NCBI GenBank assembly: GCA_946567425.1
Contig: CAMNXF010000008.1
Location: 59,945-123,944 of the forward strand
DNA: 64,000 nucleotides
Reading direction: 5' to 3'
Origin: an uncultured Clostridia bacterium
Lineage (GTDB): Bacteria > Bacillota > Clostridia > Oscillospirales > Ruminococcaceae
Shown here: in pieces, positions 34,236-45,106 of the stretch
How positions within the stretch are numbered: position 1 is the stretch's first letter
Layout: every line of letters begins with the position of its first letter
The notes under the pieces: generated by a model
What the model was told of the DNA's origin: nothing
The model's input: only the letters and a program-made list of their open reading frames with translations
Databases searched by the model: none
Program-made: the position numbers and the translations under genes

Positions 34236-35609
34236 ATGCGTTTTGGCAGCGTTGAATTTTTCAAGGTGCTGATAAAGACAGTACTTGCTATATTATTTTT
34301 CGTTCCGCTGGCGGCTGCCGTAGTTTTCGGTGTGCTCTTTTTTAAGAACGGCGCGGAGCTGTCCGAAATGTCGTCAAAGGCGGAACAATTCGAGGACGAA
34401 AATAACAGGCTCTCGGTGGCGGTTGGAATGCTCGCGACCGAAAGGGCGGGCACTGCGGAGGGATTGGCGGAAATATTAAAAAGAAGCGGCTTGACCTACG
34501 AGGAGTTTATCGCGCATATCAACAGCCAGGACGGTATTGACGCGGAAAAGCTGTACGAACTGCTTTCGGAAACGGGCATTTCGGATAAGGAGATAATTTC
34601 GATAGCGGCGGCAAAAAAGACCGTCAGCGGAGAAGGCTTTTACGAGATAATGTCCAAAAACGGTATATCCGACAAGGACTTGATAACCGTCATAGCTAAA
34701 AAGAACGGCGGCACTATCGAAGAGTATTATGAGATATTGAAAGAATGCGGGCTTACCGACGCGGATATTGTGGCGTTCATCAACAAAAAGAACCCTCCCG
34801 CGTCCGGTTCAAGCACATCGGGAGAAAGCTCCTCAGAAAGTACGGGTTCGTCGTCGAGCAGTACAAGCTCGGACGAGCCGAACAGTTCAAGCAGTTCCGA
34901 CAATTCGTCAACAGCCGAACCGCAAAGTCCGTATGCCGCGATGTACGAGGAGATGTACGTTTCTCAGCCGTTAGAATACGTCCGTGAAGAGAATACGGTC
35001 TATCTGACGTTTGACGACGGTCCTTCACGGAATACCTACTCGATTTTGAAATACCTGAAGGATTTCGACGTCAAGGCGACATTCTTTGTCGTGCCGGATC
35101 GCTCGGAGGAATGCGCGGCGGCGCTCAGGGCGATAGCCAACGACGGACACGCAATCGGCATACACAGCGCGAGCCACGAGTATAACAAGATATATGTGTC
35201 CGTTGAGGCGTTCCTGGACGATTTTTACGAGGCTTGGGATATAGTTCGCGAGGCGACGGGGAAAGCTGTTCCGATATTCCGTTTCCCCGGCGGCAGCCTT
35301 AACGATTACAACATGGAGACCCGTGACGCTATAATCGCGGAAATGACGCGGCGCGGTTTCCGCTTCTTCGACTGGAACGTGGACAGCGGCGACGTGAACG
35401 GCGCAAGCTGGACGCAGATGTACAATTCGATACCGAAAGACATTAAAGGGAATGTCCGTTCGTTCGTGCTTATGCACGATTCCTCAAATACGCCGAACAC
35501 GGTGCTGGTACTGGAGGATGTGCTTAAGGTGCTTAAGGGCGAGGGATATAAATTTGATAAGATAAACGACGACACGAAACCCGTGCAGTTTGTCGGACCG
35601 TTTTCATAA
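34236..35609 (+). CDS. Membrane-anchored polysaccharide deacetylase with helical repeats
   Basis: A 457-residue protein with a single N-terminal anchor (about 10-37). Four helical repeats begin at residues 77, 106, 135 and 164, an exact period of 29 (for example LYELLSETGISDKEIISIA). A Ser-rich linker (about 188-225) and a C-terminal NodB-type deacetylase follow. The catalytic motifs are complete: TFDDGPS, HSASHEYNK (metal His pair), RFPGGS, DWNVDSGD and VLMHDS. It probably removes acetyl groups from peptidoglycan or a surface glycan outside the cell. The repeats may bind the wall or a partner. Next gene is a bactofilin, a morphogenesis scaffold. Confidence 0.9.
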   Translation: MRFGSVEFFKVLIKTVLAILFFVPLAAAVVFGVLFFKNGAELSEMSSKAEQFEDENNRLSVAVGMLATERAGTAEGLAEILKRSGLTYEEFIAHINSQDGIDAEKLYELLSETGISDKEIISIAAAKKTVSGEGFYEIMSKNGISDKDLITVIAKKNGGTIEEYYEILKECGLTDADIVAFINKKNPPASGSSTSGESSSESTGSSSSSTSSDEPNSSSSSDNSSTAEPQSPYAAMYEEMYVSQPLEYVREENTVYLTFDDGPSRNTYSILKYLKDFDVKATFFVVPDRSEECAAALRAIANDGHAIGIHSASHEYNKIYVSVEAFLDDFYEAWDIVREATGKAVPIFRFPGGSLNDYNMETRDAIIAEMTRRGFRFFDWNVDSGDVNGASWTQMYNSIPKDIKGNVRSFVLMHDSSNTPNTVLVLEDVLKVLKGEGYKFDKINDDTKPVQFVGPFS

Positions 35610-35629
35610 ATAATTGAAAGGATCACGTT

Positions 35630-36799
35630 ATGGGAATTAAGGATAATTTTTCGCAGGCAGTAAAAGAACTGTGGAAGAAGGACGGACAGGAGCAGACTCC
35701 CGAAAAAAAAGACGGTCAGCCCACCGAGCTTGACAGTTATCTCAGACAGGGCACGGAGCGAACCTCCGCTTCCGAACAGTCCGCCGACTTACGGAACGAG
35801 AATGTTCCGTTGGAAACGCCGTACTACCGCAGTCCGACAACGGGTGAGGACGCACAAGACGTTAATAACACACAAAATAATCTGAATGATCAAACTTATC
35901 AGACAGCGAGGTCTCAACAAAATATTCCTTTGCAGAACACCATTCCGGACGAAGATTCGGGCGTTAATCTGAATGTGCAGAATATCCGCCGTAATTTCGG
36001 GCAGAACGCGCAGTCGGCTTCTGACGCGGACAATGCGCAGACTGACCGGACGGCGCAAAATCAGCAGCCGCAGAACGCTTCTCAAAATCAGAATATGCAG
36101 ACGGGTGTCCCCGATCAAGACGGTTACGCTAATCAAAGCGGATACGCTCCCGATCAGGGCGGTTATGCTAATCAAGGCGGATATGCTCCTAATCAGGGAG
36201 GTTACGCATCCAACACTCCGGGCGGTTACAGCGGAGGCGGATATGTTCCTCCGACGGCGGGCGGCGGTGTTTCGCCGCAGGCGGCGAACGAGACCGATGA
36301 GACCACAATCATCTCCAAAAATACCATTATTGACGGCAATATACGCTCACTTGCAAATATGCAGATCGACGGTGACATAAAGGGTAACGTTGAGACTACG
36401 CGCAATATTGACATGAGCGGCAAGATTGTAGGCGACATTACCTGCAATAACGCGGGTATGAATTCTGCGGCAATGCAAGGAAACATCTCGCTTAAGGGCA
36501 GAATGAGAATGGATCGCGACACAATACTTATCGGCGACCTTTCCTCGCAGTACGCCGACATCAACGGCAGAATAAGGGGTAAGCTGGACATAGTGGGCAA
36601 GGCGGAACTGAAACGCGACGCGATCGTATTTGGCGACATAAACGCTTCGACTATCGCGGTCACGGACGGCGCGATAATTCAAGGCTATGTAAACACGACG
36701 TTCCTGTCCAAGGAGGACAGCAGAAACGTATTCCCCGAGGCGATTTCTCTCGACACCAAGGACGGCAAGGGTACTCCCAACACCGCTCCGAAGGCATGA
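35630..36799 (+). CDS. Bactofilin with a long Gln/Asn/Gly/Tyr-rich N-terminal region
   Basis: A 389-residue protein. Residues about 225-365 are a bactofilin beta-helix (TTIISKNTIIDGNIRS, then the repeating ...GDI.G.V pattern and GDINASTIAVTDGAIIQGYV). Bactofilins polymerise without nucleotide and position cell-wall enzymes. The first 220 residues are disordered and very polar. They include Gln/Asn clusters (85-155) and GGYA-type repeats such as GYAPNQGG at 165-205, which looks prion-like. Typical bactofilins have tails of 10-60 residues, so this is unusual. A short N-terminal helix (FSQAVKELWKK) could be a membrane or partner tag. SD GAAAGGA. Confidence 0.85.
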   Translation: MGIKDNFSQAVKELWKKDGQEQTPEKKDGQPTELDSYLRQGTERTSASEQSADLRNENVPLETPYYRSPTTGEDAQDVNNTQNNLNDQTYQTARSQQNIPLQNTIPDEDSGVNLNVQNIRRNFGQNAQSASDADNAQTDRTAQNQQPQNASQNQNMQTGVPDQDGYANQSGYAPDQGGYANQGGYAPNQGGYASNTPGGYSGGGYVPPTAGGGVSPQAANETDETTIISKNTIIDGNIRSLANMQIDGDIKGNVETTRNIDMSGKIVGDITCNNAGMNSAAMQGNISLKGRMRMDRDTILIGDLSSQYADINGRIRGKLDIVGKAELKRDAIVFGDINASTIAVTDGAIIQGYVNTTFLSKEDSRNVFPEAISLDTKDGKGTPNTAPKA

Positions 36800-36836
36800 T
36801 CAACAGATACAAAATTTTATTTGAAAGGCAGATACA

Positions 36837-37532
36837 ATGAGCGATAATAACAATAAGAGCATTGCGCCGCTTGTGGCAACCGTCATCGTATTGATCGCGG
36901 CGATCGCGGCGGTAGTTATACTGGTGGTTATGAACAACAATAAGCCCGTTCCCGCACCCAGCAACGGTACGGTTTCGGATCAAAATCCCGTGAGCTCCGA
37001 TGCGTCGGTTCAGTTCCGGCCAACGCAGGAGCTTATCGATGAATGCAACAATAACGCGCACGATCTGGTGGCGAACAATTACGATATAGTACGTATGTTC
37101 CTGATCGAACCGCTTCCTCACGAGGACGAACCCTATGGCAACAAGCCCGAGGACGGCTATTATACCGCAAGCTCGAGCAAGTATCCGAATTATGCGGATC
37201 TGGAAAAGTTTGTAAAGTCTGTCTTTACGGCGGACGAGGCGGCGAGAATACTCACCAACATTGACGGAAACGGTCTCACGGTTTACAAAGAGCGCGAGGG
37301 CTACGGCGGCGCGTTGGGCGTTATCGCGGACTTTAAGCCCGCGTCGGGAGCTGCCGTTCCGGAAAGCAGCCGTATCGTGTTTGTACCCATAAGCGAGACG
37401 GAATGCAAGCTTTCGGTTTACCCGGGCGCTGACGGGAACACCGATCTTTCGGGCGTATCGTCGGATAAGATCCTCGAAACCACAATGGTCAAGGACGCGG
37501 ACGGCTGGAAGCTTACAAAGCTCGTATACTGA
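36837..37532 (+). CDS. Membrane-anchored extracytoplasmic protein, unknown function
   Basis: A 231-residue protein with a single N-terminal anchor (LVATVIVLIAAIAAVVILVV), a Pro/Ser/Asn linker and a globular outer domain of about 160 residues (begins RPTQELIDECNNNAHDLV, ends WKLTKLVY). I do not recognise the domain. It shares its stop with the start of the next gene and follows the bactofilin by 37 bp, so it belongs with the envelope genes and the atp operon. SD GAAAGGC. Confidence 0.65.
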   Translation: MSDNNNKSIAPLVATVIVLIAAIAAVVILVVMNNNKPVPAPSNGTVSDQNPVSSDASVQFRPTQELIDECNNNAHDLVANNYDIVRMFLIEPLPHEDEPYGNKPEDGYYTASSSKYPNYADLEKFVKSVFTADEAARILTNIDGNGLTVYKEREGYGGALGVIADFKPASGAAVPESSRIVFVPISETECKLSVYPGADGNTDLSGVSSDKILETTMVKDADGWKLTKLVY

Positions 37533-37837
37533 TGAAAAAAAACGAGAACCCTTTTTCGGTCTATGCCAAGGTGAGCCAGCTTGCGTTTGTGATAATTGCG
37601 CCGCTGTTGCTCTTTCTCGGCGGCGGCAGCTGGGCGGTCGCACACTTCGGTCTGCCCGATTGGGTAATGGGTATCTGCGTGGCGCTGGCGCTTATCTTTA
37701 TGATTGGCGGCGCAGTCTCATACGTTTATCAGCTGATAAAGATCTACGAAAAGCCGGATCAGCCCGCGCCGAAGGCTTTTACAAGTTCGCTTCGAGACAA
37801 CGATTATTACGATGAGTATAAGGACTTGCGGAAATAA
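37532..37837 (+). CDS. AtpZ-like small membrane protein
   Basis: A 101-residue protein with two membrane helices (LAFVIIAPLLLFLGGGSWAV and VMGICVALALIFMIGGAVSY) and a charged tail. Size, topology and position ahead of atpI-like and atpB genes match AtpZ, which helps ATP synthase membrane assembly or Mg2+/Ca2+ handling in Bacillus. The start overlaps the preceding stop by one base. Confidence 0.75.
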   Translation: MKKNENPFSVYAKVSQLAFVIIAPLLLFLGGGSWAVAHFGLPDWVMGICVALALIFMIGGAVSYVYQLIKIYEKPDQPAPKAFTSSLRDNDYYDEYKDLRK

Positions 37838-37841
37838 TATT

Positions 37842-38234
37842 ATGACTGGACGAAATCAGCCTGTATATGAAGAAATGCGCTCATTGGCGCCGTATTTTCT
37901 GACGATCGGCGGAATATATATGGCTATTATGGCAGTGCTTTTCTTCGCGTTGGAGTGCGATTACACGCTCCTTTTCGGGGGCATATACGGCATCATAATA
38001 GCCGTTTTGAATTTTTTCTTGCTCGGCAAGACCGCGCAGACTGCGCTTCGGAAAAGCGCCAAGTCCGCGCAGACATATATGAACCTTATGTACTGCTTGC
38101 GGTATCTGGGGTTGTTTTTACTGCTCACACTCGGCGCGCTTGCGCCGTTTATAAGCCTTATCGCTGCGGTGATACCACTGTTTTTCCCGAGAATCGCCAT
38201 AACGGTAAGAGCACTAAAAGCAAAGGAGGAATGA
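37842..38234 (+). CDS. atpI: AtpI-like ATP synthase assembly protein
   Basis: A 130-residue protein with four hydrophobic segments, in the place of atpI between atpZ and atpB. AtpI aids c-ring formation. Sequence similarity within AtpI is weak, so the call relies partly on position and topology. ATG 37842 starts 4 bp after the preceding stop; an upstream in-frame ATG (37812) would overlap the previous gene by 26 bp and is less likely. Confidence 0.7.
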   Translation: MTGRNQPVYEEMRSLAPYFLTIGGIYMAIMAVLFFALECDYTLLFGGIYGIIIAVLNFFLLGKTAQTALRKSAKSAQTYMNLMYCLRYLGLFLLLTLGALAPFISLIAAVIPLFFPRIAITVRALKAKEE

Positions 38235-38237
38235 TAT

Positions 38238-38954
38238 ATGCCGACTGCATTGATGCTTGCATCGGAGGGCGGCATCACCGTTAACGGACCTCTGGTAGTC
38301 GCGGATAATCTTTTCGGTATCCCGGGTTTCAAGCTGACAGAAAGTATTATCGTCCAATGGGTAGTCATTGCGATATTGTTTGTTGTCGTGCTTGTAATTA
38401 CACGAAACCTTAAAGTGATCCCCGAGACCAAAAAGCAGATGGCGGCGGAATGGATAGTGAGCTTTTTCGTCGACACGGTCGATACCACTATGGGCAAAAA
38501 GTACAATAAGTACCGTTGCTACATAATGGCACTGTTCTGTTTCATTATGATTCAGAATCTTATGGGACTGTTGGGACTGCGAAATCCTACCGCCGACGTT
38601 TCGGTCACGGGTACGCTAGCGGTGATCACGTTCTGTATGGTGCAGTACAACAAGGGCAAGACCGGAAAGTTCAAGGGCTTTATGAAGAGTTTTATCGAAC
38701 CGCTGCCGTTTATGCTTCCGTTTAACATAATCGGTGAATTCGCGAACCCGCTTGCTCTGGCGCTGCGTCTGTTCGGCAACATGATCGCGGGCACGGTCAT
38801 TAACGCGCTGATTTATTTCGCGCTCGGCAAGCTGGCGATCCTTATACCGGCGATCGCGTCCTTGTACTTCGACATTTTCTCAGCCGTAATGCAGGCGTAC
38901 ATCTTCATTATGCTGAGTATGTCGTACATCTCTTCCGCGGACTGTGAGGGATAA
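38238..38954 (+). CDS. atpB: ATP synthase F0 subunit a
   Basis: A 238-residue subunit a with five or six membrane helices. It contains the essential Arg in NPLALALRLFGNMIAGTVI and the C-terminal AVMQAYIFIMLSMSYIS. It forms the ion half-channels beside the c-ring. SD AAGGAGG. The upstream atpI-like gene ends 3 bp before. Confidence 0.96.
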   Translation: MPTALMLASEGGITVNGPLVVADNLFGIPGFKLTESIIVQWVVIAILFVVVLVITRNLKVIPETKKQMAAEWIVSFFVDTVDTTMGKKYNKYRCYIMALFCFIMIQNLMGLLGLRNPTADVSVTGTLAVITFCMVQYNKGKTGKFKGFMKSFIEPLPFMLPFNIIGEFANPLALALRLFGNMIAGTVINALIYFALGKLAILIPAIASLYFDIFSAVMQAYIFIMLSMSYISSADCEG

Positions 38955-38961
38955 CAGCCGT

Positions 38962-39355
<394 letters not shown>

Positions 39356-39397
39356 CAGCCGATACGACGAGTTTAGTTTGAGAGGAGAGGAGCGAAT

Positions 39398-39964
39398 ATG
39401 CTGAATATACTCGGCGTAATGGCGGAGTCGTCAACGGAATCGGTCGAAGCTGCGGCAGGTAATACGTTCTTGGATCTCGTTTCCATTGACCCCGGCACAA
39501 TAGTGTTTACGCTGATAAATACGCTCATAATTTTCCTGATCTTCAGAATTTTCCTGTACAAACCGGTATGCAATATCCTTGAAAAACGCAGGGAGATGGC
39601 AGCCGCCGAGATCGCCGACGCGCAAAAGGCGAAAGAGGCTGCCGAAAAGGCGGAGCAGGAATATACCGCGCGTCTTGCCGACGCCAAGAACGAGGCTGCC
39701 GACATCGTAAAACAGGCGACCTTGAGGGCGCAGAAGCGCGAAGAGGAGATTGTTACCGAGGCCAACCAGAAGGCTGCGGAGATCCGCGCAAAGGCGGAGG
39801 AGAACATAGAGCGTGACAAACAGCGCGCCAAAAACGAGATCAAGGATGAGATATCCGAGATTGTCGTTATGGCGGCAAGCAAGGTCGTTGAGAAAGAAAT
39901 TTCCGCAAAGGACAACGAGGATATCATTTCCAAGTTCCTGAGCGAGGTCAGCGCGGCAGAATGA
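39398..39964 (+). CDS. atpF: ATP synthase F0 subunit b
   Basis: A 188-residue stator subunit. One membrane helix (IVFTLINTLIIFLIFRIFLY, about 36-55) is followed by a long charged coiled coil (KRREMAAAEIADAQKAKEAA onward) reaching up to subunit delta. The N-terminus before the helix (about 35 residues) is longer than usual. SD GAGAGGAG. Confidence 0.94.
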   Translation: MLNILGVMAESSTESVEAAAGNTFLDLVSIDPGTIVFTLINTLIIFLIFRIFLYKPVCNILEKRREMAAAEIADAQKAKEAAEKAEQEYTARLADAKNEAADIVKQATLRAQKREEEIVTEANQKAAEIRAKAEENIERDKQRAKNEIKDEISEIVVMAASKVVEKEISAKDNEDIISKFLSEVSAAE

Positions 39965-39998
39965 CCGCCCGCCCCATAAACGTAGGAGGAAATTTTTT

Positions 39999-40550
39999 AT
40001 GAACGACAAGGCTGAAAAGGTATACGGCGAGGCGTTCTTTGAGCTGTGCGAGGAGCAGAACGAAAGCGGACTGAAGGGCATTCTGGGCGAGCTGGAGGAG
40101 CTTGCGGGAGTGTTTGAGGGCGCGCCCGAGTTTGTAAAGCTTATGGGTACGCCGACGATATCCGCTGAGGAAAAGCTCTCGTTGTGCAAGGACATAATCA
40201 AGACGGGCGGCGTTTCCGAGCTTGTCGGAAATCTGCTGTGCGTTCTGGCGGAAAGAGGACGTATAAACTGCTTTTCGGGGATCGTAAGGGTCTTTAAGGA
40301 GCGTTACAACGAAAAGTTCAAGCTGGCGGAGATAACCGTCACGACCTCCGCACCGCTGTCCGACAAGGTCAAGGAGCAGATCGCGGAAAAAATGTCGAAG
40401 ATAATCGGAAAAACCGTTACGATCAACGAAAAGGTCGAGCAGGGCATTATCGGAGGCATAATTATAGACTACGGCAGCAAGCGCTATGACGGAAGCGTCA
40501 GAGCAAGGCTTGGCGCACTCAGGGACGAGCTCGGCTCGGTGATAGCCTGA
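39999..40550 (+). CDS. atpH: ATP synthase F1 subunit delta
   Basis: A 183-residue delta subunit linking stator b to the alpha3beta3 head. N-terminal helical domain begins NDKAEKVYGEAFFELCEEQN; the C-terminal part VEQGIIGGIIIDYGSKRYDG SVRARL shows the conserved GG...D...D pattern. SD AGGAGG. Confidence 0.94.
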   Translation: MNDKAEKVYGEAFFELCEEQNESGLKGILGELEELAGVFEGAPEFVKLMGTPTISAEEKLSLCKDIIKTGGVSELVGNLLCVLAERGRINCFSGIVRVFKERYNEKFKLAEITVTTSAPLSDKVKEQIAEKMSKIIGKTVTINEKVEQGIIGGIIIDYGSKRYDGSVRARLGALRDELGSVIA

Positions 40551-40592
40551 GTTTGAACGCCTGCAAAATTCGCTAAGAAAGGGATGTATGTA

Positions 40593-42101
40593 ATGGATTT
40601 ACGCCCCGATGAAATAACGGGTCTGATAAAGGACCGCATTAAGAACTACAACGCAAAGATCCAGCTCGGTGACGTTGGCACGGTTGTTACCGTCGGCGAC
40701 GGTATCGTCCGTATCCACGGCTTGGAAAAGTGTATGCTTAACGAGCTGCTGGAGTTCGAGAACGGCGTGCGCTGCATGGCGCTCAACCTCGAGCAGGATT
40801 TCGTTGGCGCGGTTATGTTGGGCTCGGACGCGGGCATTAAAGAGGGCGACAGCGTAAAACGCACGGGAAACATTGTGTCCGTTCCCGTCGGAGAAGAGCT
40901 TCTCGGACGCGTTGTAAATTCCCTCGGACAGCCGCTTGACGGCAAGGGCAATATCCTCTCCAAGGAGACCCGCCCGATTGAGAAGATCGCCTCGGGTATT
41001 ATCACGAGAGAGCCTGTAAACGTTCCGCTGCAAACCGGTATCAAGGCTATCGACTCTATGATCCCGATAGGCAGAGGTCAGCGTGAGCTTATTATCGGCG
41101 ACAGACAGACGGGTAAGACCGCTATCGCCATTGATACTATCATCAACCAAAAGGGCAAGGATGTTATCTGCATTTACGTCGCTATCGGTCAGAAGAACTC
41201 CACCGTTGCGAACGTAGTTGAAACGCTCACCAAGAACGGCGCTATGGACTACTCGATAGTAGTTTCCTCCACCGCTTCGGAGCTTGCACCCTTGCAGTAT
41301 ATCGCGCCTTATTCGGGCTGCACAATGGGCGAGTACTTTATGGAAAAGGGCAAGGACGTGCTTATAGTTTACGATGATCTGTCAAAGCACGCGGTTGCTT
41401 ACCGTGCGCTGTCCTTGCTGCTTAAGCGCCCGCCGGGACGTGAGGCGTACCCGGGCGATGTATTCTATCTGCATTCGAGACTGCTAGAGCGTGCCGCGCG
41501 TCTTAACAAGGACTACGGCGGAGGCTCGCTTACCGCGCTGCCGATCATCGAGACGCAGGCTGGCGACGTTTCGGCGTATATCCCGACCAACGTTATCTCG
41601 ATCACCGACGGTCAGATATTCCTTGAAACAGAGCTGTTCAACTCGGGCGTTCGTCCCGCGGTAAACCCCGGTATCTCGGTATCCCGTGTCGGCGGTAACG
41701 CGCAGATCAAGGCAATGAAGAAGGTTTCAGGTACTTTGAAGCTCGACTATTCGCAGTACCGTGAGCTGCAGTCATTCTCGCAGTTCGGCTCCGATCTGGA
41801 TAAGGACACCAAGGACAGACTTGCAAAGGGCGAGCGTATAGTTGAGGTGCTCAAGCAAGATCAGAATTCTCCGCTTGAGGTCGAGGAGCAGGTCGTTATC
41901 ATTTACGCGGTAATCAACAATTATCTCGCGTCCATTCCCGTTGAGAAGATCAAGCAGTACCAGAAGGATCTTATCGAGGAACTGAAGACGAACAATCCGA
42001 GTATCCTCGAGGGCATCAGAAACGACAAGGTGATCTCCCCTGAGAACGAGGAGTCGCTCAAAGCAGCTCTCGAGAGCTTCGCGGCTACCTATACGGGCTG
42101 A
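40593..42101 (+). CDS. atpA: ATP synthase F1 subunit alpha
   Basis: A 502-residue alpha subunit with the P-loop [13 protein letters not shown] (about 169-181), the DELSEED-equivalent region and the Arg finger in [20 protein letters not shown] 40593 is preferred to 40584, because the latter touches the SD (AAAGGG) while 40593 has normal spacing and gives the usual MDLRPDEIT start. Confidence 0.97.
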   Translation: MDLRPDEITGLIKDRIKNYNAKIQLGDVGTVVTVGDGIVRIHGLEKCMLNELLEFENGVRCMALNLEQDFVGAVMLGSDAGIKEGDSVKRTGNIVSVPVGEELLGRVVNSLGQPLDGKGNILSKETRPIEKIASGIITREPVNVPLQTGIKAIDSMIPIGRGQRELIIGDRQTGKTAIAIDTIINQKGKDVICIYVAIGQKNSTVANVVETLTKNGAMDYSIVVSSTASELAPLQYIAPYSGCTMGEYFMEKGKDVLIVYDDLSKHAVAYRALSLLLKRPPGREAYPGDVFYLHSRLLERAARLNKDYGGGSLTALPIIETQAGDVSAYIPTNVISITDGQIFLETELFNSGVRPAVNPGISVSRVGGNAQIKAMKKVSGTLKLDYSQYRELQSFSQFGSDLDKDTKDRLAKGERIVEVLKQDQNSPLEVEEQVVIIYAVINNYLASIPVEKIKQYQKDLIEELKTNNPSILEGIRNDKVISPENEESLKAALESFAATYTG

Positions 42102-42133
42102 TTTCCGTAAGGTTTTCCGAAAGGAGTTTAATT

Positions 42134-42259
42134 ATGAAACAGGCTTCCTTTGTATTGAGCATAGTAGCTACGACTATCGCCGTTTTTGCGGCGTTGGCGG
42201 TGGCTTGGCTGTACATTGAAAAGAAAGTTAAATATATCACCACGGACGACAACGTCTGA
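42134..42259 (+). CDS. 41-residue membrane microprotein between atpA and atpG
   Basis: Between atpA and atpG, where most operons have nothing, ATG 42134 opens a 41-codon frame behind a perfect SD (AAGGAG at 42121-42126). The product is MKQASFVLS, a single hydrophobic helix of about 20 residues (residues 9-28, ending ALAVAWLYI), then a charged tail KKVKYITTDDNV. It looks like a small single-span membrane protein with the tail in the cytosol. I know no named family. Location suggests a role with the ATP synthase, for instance assembly or inhibition (inference). Confidence 0.75.
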   Translation: MKQASFVLSIVATTIAVFAALAVAWLYIEKKVKYITTDDNV

Positions 42260-42289
42260 TGACGTGAAATACTTTTTGGGGGTGATATT

Positions 42290-43141
42290 ATAGCCAGTGG
42301 TAATATGAAAGCCATAAAGCGCCGTATCCGTTCCGTCGGCTCGACCCGACAGATAACCAAGGCTATGGAGCTTGTGGCGTCGAGTAAGCTTCGCAAAGCG
42401 AAAAGCCGCGCGGAGCAGGCGCGTCCCTATTTTAACGAGCTTTATAAGACTATGTGCGAGATAGCGTCGGCGAACACCGATTTCTCCACTATTTATACAA
42501 TAAAGCGCGAGGTAAAGCATAAGCTGTTTATCGTTGTCGCGGGCGACAGAGGACTTGCGGGAGGGTACAACTCCAACATTCTCAAAATGGCTGCGGCGGC
42601 GCATAAGGACGACGCGGAAAAGCCGAAAATAATTGCAATCGGAAAAAAGGCGGGTGAGTATTTCGCAAAGCGCGACTACGACGTTGTGGCGTCCTACGCG
42701 AATATCGCGGAGGATATCAAGCCCAACACCGCACAGGATATCGCAGATATCGCGATAAATATGTTCGCGAACGGCGAGGTCGACGAGGTTTATGTGTTCT
42801 ACACGATGTTCGTTTCGTCGATGTCACAGCAGCCCGAAAGTATGCGCGTGCTCCCTATGGATACCGTGCAGCTTGAGGACTACGGCACAATGGAGTACGA
42901 CCCCTCGCCTGAGGCGGTTTTCAATCGTATTGTGCCGCGTTTCACCGCGAGCCTTATCCAGTGCGCGGTAGTCGAGTCGTATGCCTCCGAGCAGGGCGCG
43001 CGCCGCACAGCAATGGAGAACGCTACCGACAACGCCGACGCGATGACGGAAAATCTGTCACTGCTGTACAACAGGGCGCGTCAGGCAAGCATTACAACGG
43101 AAATTATCGACATTGTTTCGGGCGCTTCGGCTCAGGAATAA
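42290..43141 (+). CDS. atpG: ATP synthase F1 subunit gamma, apparent AUA start
   Basis: A 283-residue gamma subunit, the central rotor shaft. It has KAIKRRIRSVGSTRQITKAM near the N-terminus and a C-terminal rotor helix (NRARQASITTEIIDIVSGA). The family usually begins MAxGNMKxIKRR. Here A-S-G-N-M-K is encoded from 42293 and preceded by ATA at 42290, with SD GGGGGTG (42278-42284) at 5 nt. The first ATG, 42305, is 20 nt from the SD and would cut the conserved start. So initiation at ATA (or ATT 42287) is proposed, which would make expression weak. Confidence 0.9.
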   Translation: MASGNMKAIKRRIRSVGSTRQITKAMELVASSKLRKAKSRAEQARPYFNELYKTMCEIASANTDFSTIYTIKREVKHKLFIVVAGDRGLAGGYNSNILKMAAAAHKDDAEKPKIIAIGKKAGEYFAKRDYDVVASYANIAEDIKPNTAQDIADIAINMFANGEVDEVYVFYTMFVSSMSQQPESMRVLPMDTVQLEDYGTMEYDPSPEAVFNRIVPRFTASLIQCAVVESYASEQGARRTAMENATDNADAMTENLSLLYNRARQASITTEIIDIVSGASAQE

Positions 43142-43180
43142 CGCCGGTATGACAAACAGTTATTTAGCAATTCCTATTAA

Positions 43181-44596
<1,416 letters not shown>

Positions 44597-44623
44597 TAAA
44601 GCGCCTGTTGAAAGGATATTCAG

Positions 44624-45025
44624 ATGACACCGTTCAGATTACAAATTATCACGCCGGAAAAGACCGTTTTTGACGGCGAGACCGAGCAAGTCATTGTCCG
44701 CACAACAGTCGGCGACGTCGGAATTTTGAAAGGGCATGAGCCGTACTGCGCGGCGCTCGGGATAGGTCAGATGCGGATCATGAAGGACGGCGAGTTCCGT
44801 CGGGCGGCGACGTCGGGCGGCATTATAAAGGTGTCAAAGGAAATGACGACGATTTTAGTGCAGACCTGCGAATGGTCGGACGAGATCGACGTGGAGCGCG
44901 CGAGCGCCGCAAAGGCGGCTGCGGAGGAACGCATAAAGGCGGCAAAGAGCGACAAGGATCTTCTGCTTGCCGATGCGAAGCTCAAGCGTGCCCTCAACCG
45001 AATTGATACCTCGAATTTTAAGTAA
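44624..45025 (+). CDS. atpC: ATP synthase F1 subunit epsilon
   Basis: A 133-residue epsilon subunit. N-terminal beta-sandwich (FRLQIITPEKTVFDGETEQV and VGDVGILKGHEPYCAAL) and a C-terminal helical hairpin (ERASAAKAAAEERIKAAKSD) that can inhibit the motor. It is the last gene of the operon. Confidence 0.96.
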   Translation: MTPFRLQIITPEKTVFDGETEQVIVRTTVGDVGILKGHEPYCAALGIGQMRIMKDGEFRRAATSGGIIKVSKEMTTILVQTCEWSDEIDVERASAAKAAAEERIKAAKSDKDLLLADAKLKRALNRIDTSNFK

Positions 45026-45029
45026 ACCA

Positions 45030-45063
45030 AAAATTGCGGCAGCGTTTGTTGCCGCAATTTTTA
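45030..45063 (+). terminator. Rho-independent terminator of the atp operon
   Basis: AAAATTGCGGCA and TTGCCGCAATTTTT, an 11- to 12-bp stem with TTTTT. A second hairpin, AAAGCGGAGA/TCTCCGCTTT (45076-45103), follows and may end the converging hydrolase gene. Confidence 0.9.
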
Positions 45064-45106
45064 TGTCATAAAGCAAAAGCGGAGAACATGTGCTCTCCGC
45101 TTTGCG

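Noticed and set aside
36120..36230. Tandem DNA repeats resembling a CRISPR or VNTR array
   Set aside because: They are in frame and encode the GGYA repeats of the bactofilin tail; there are no spacers or cas genes.
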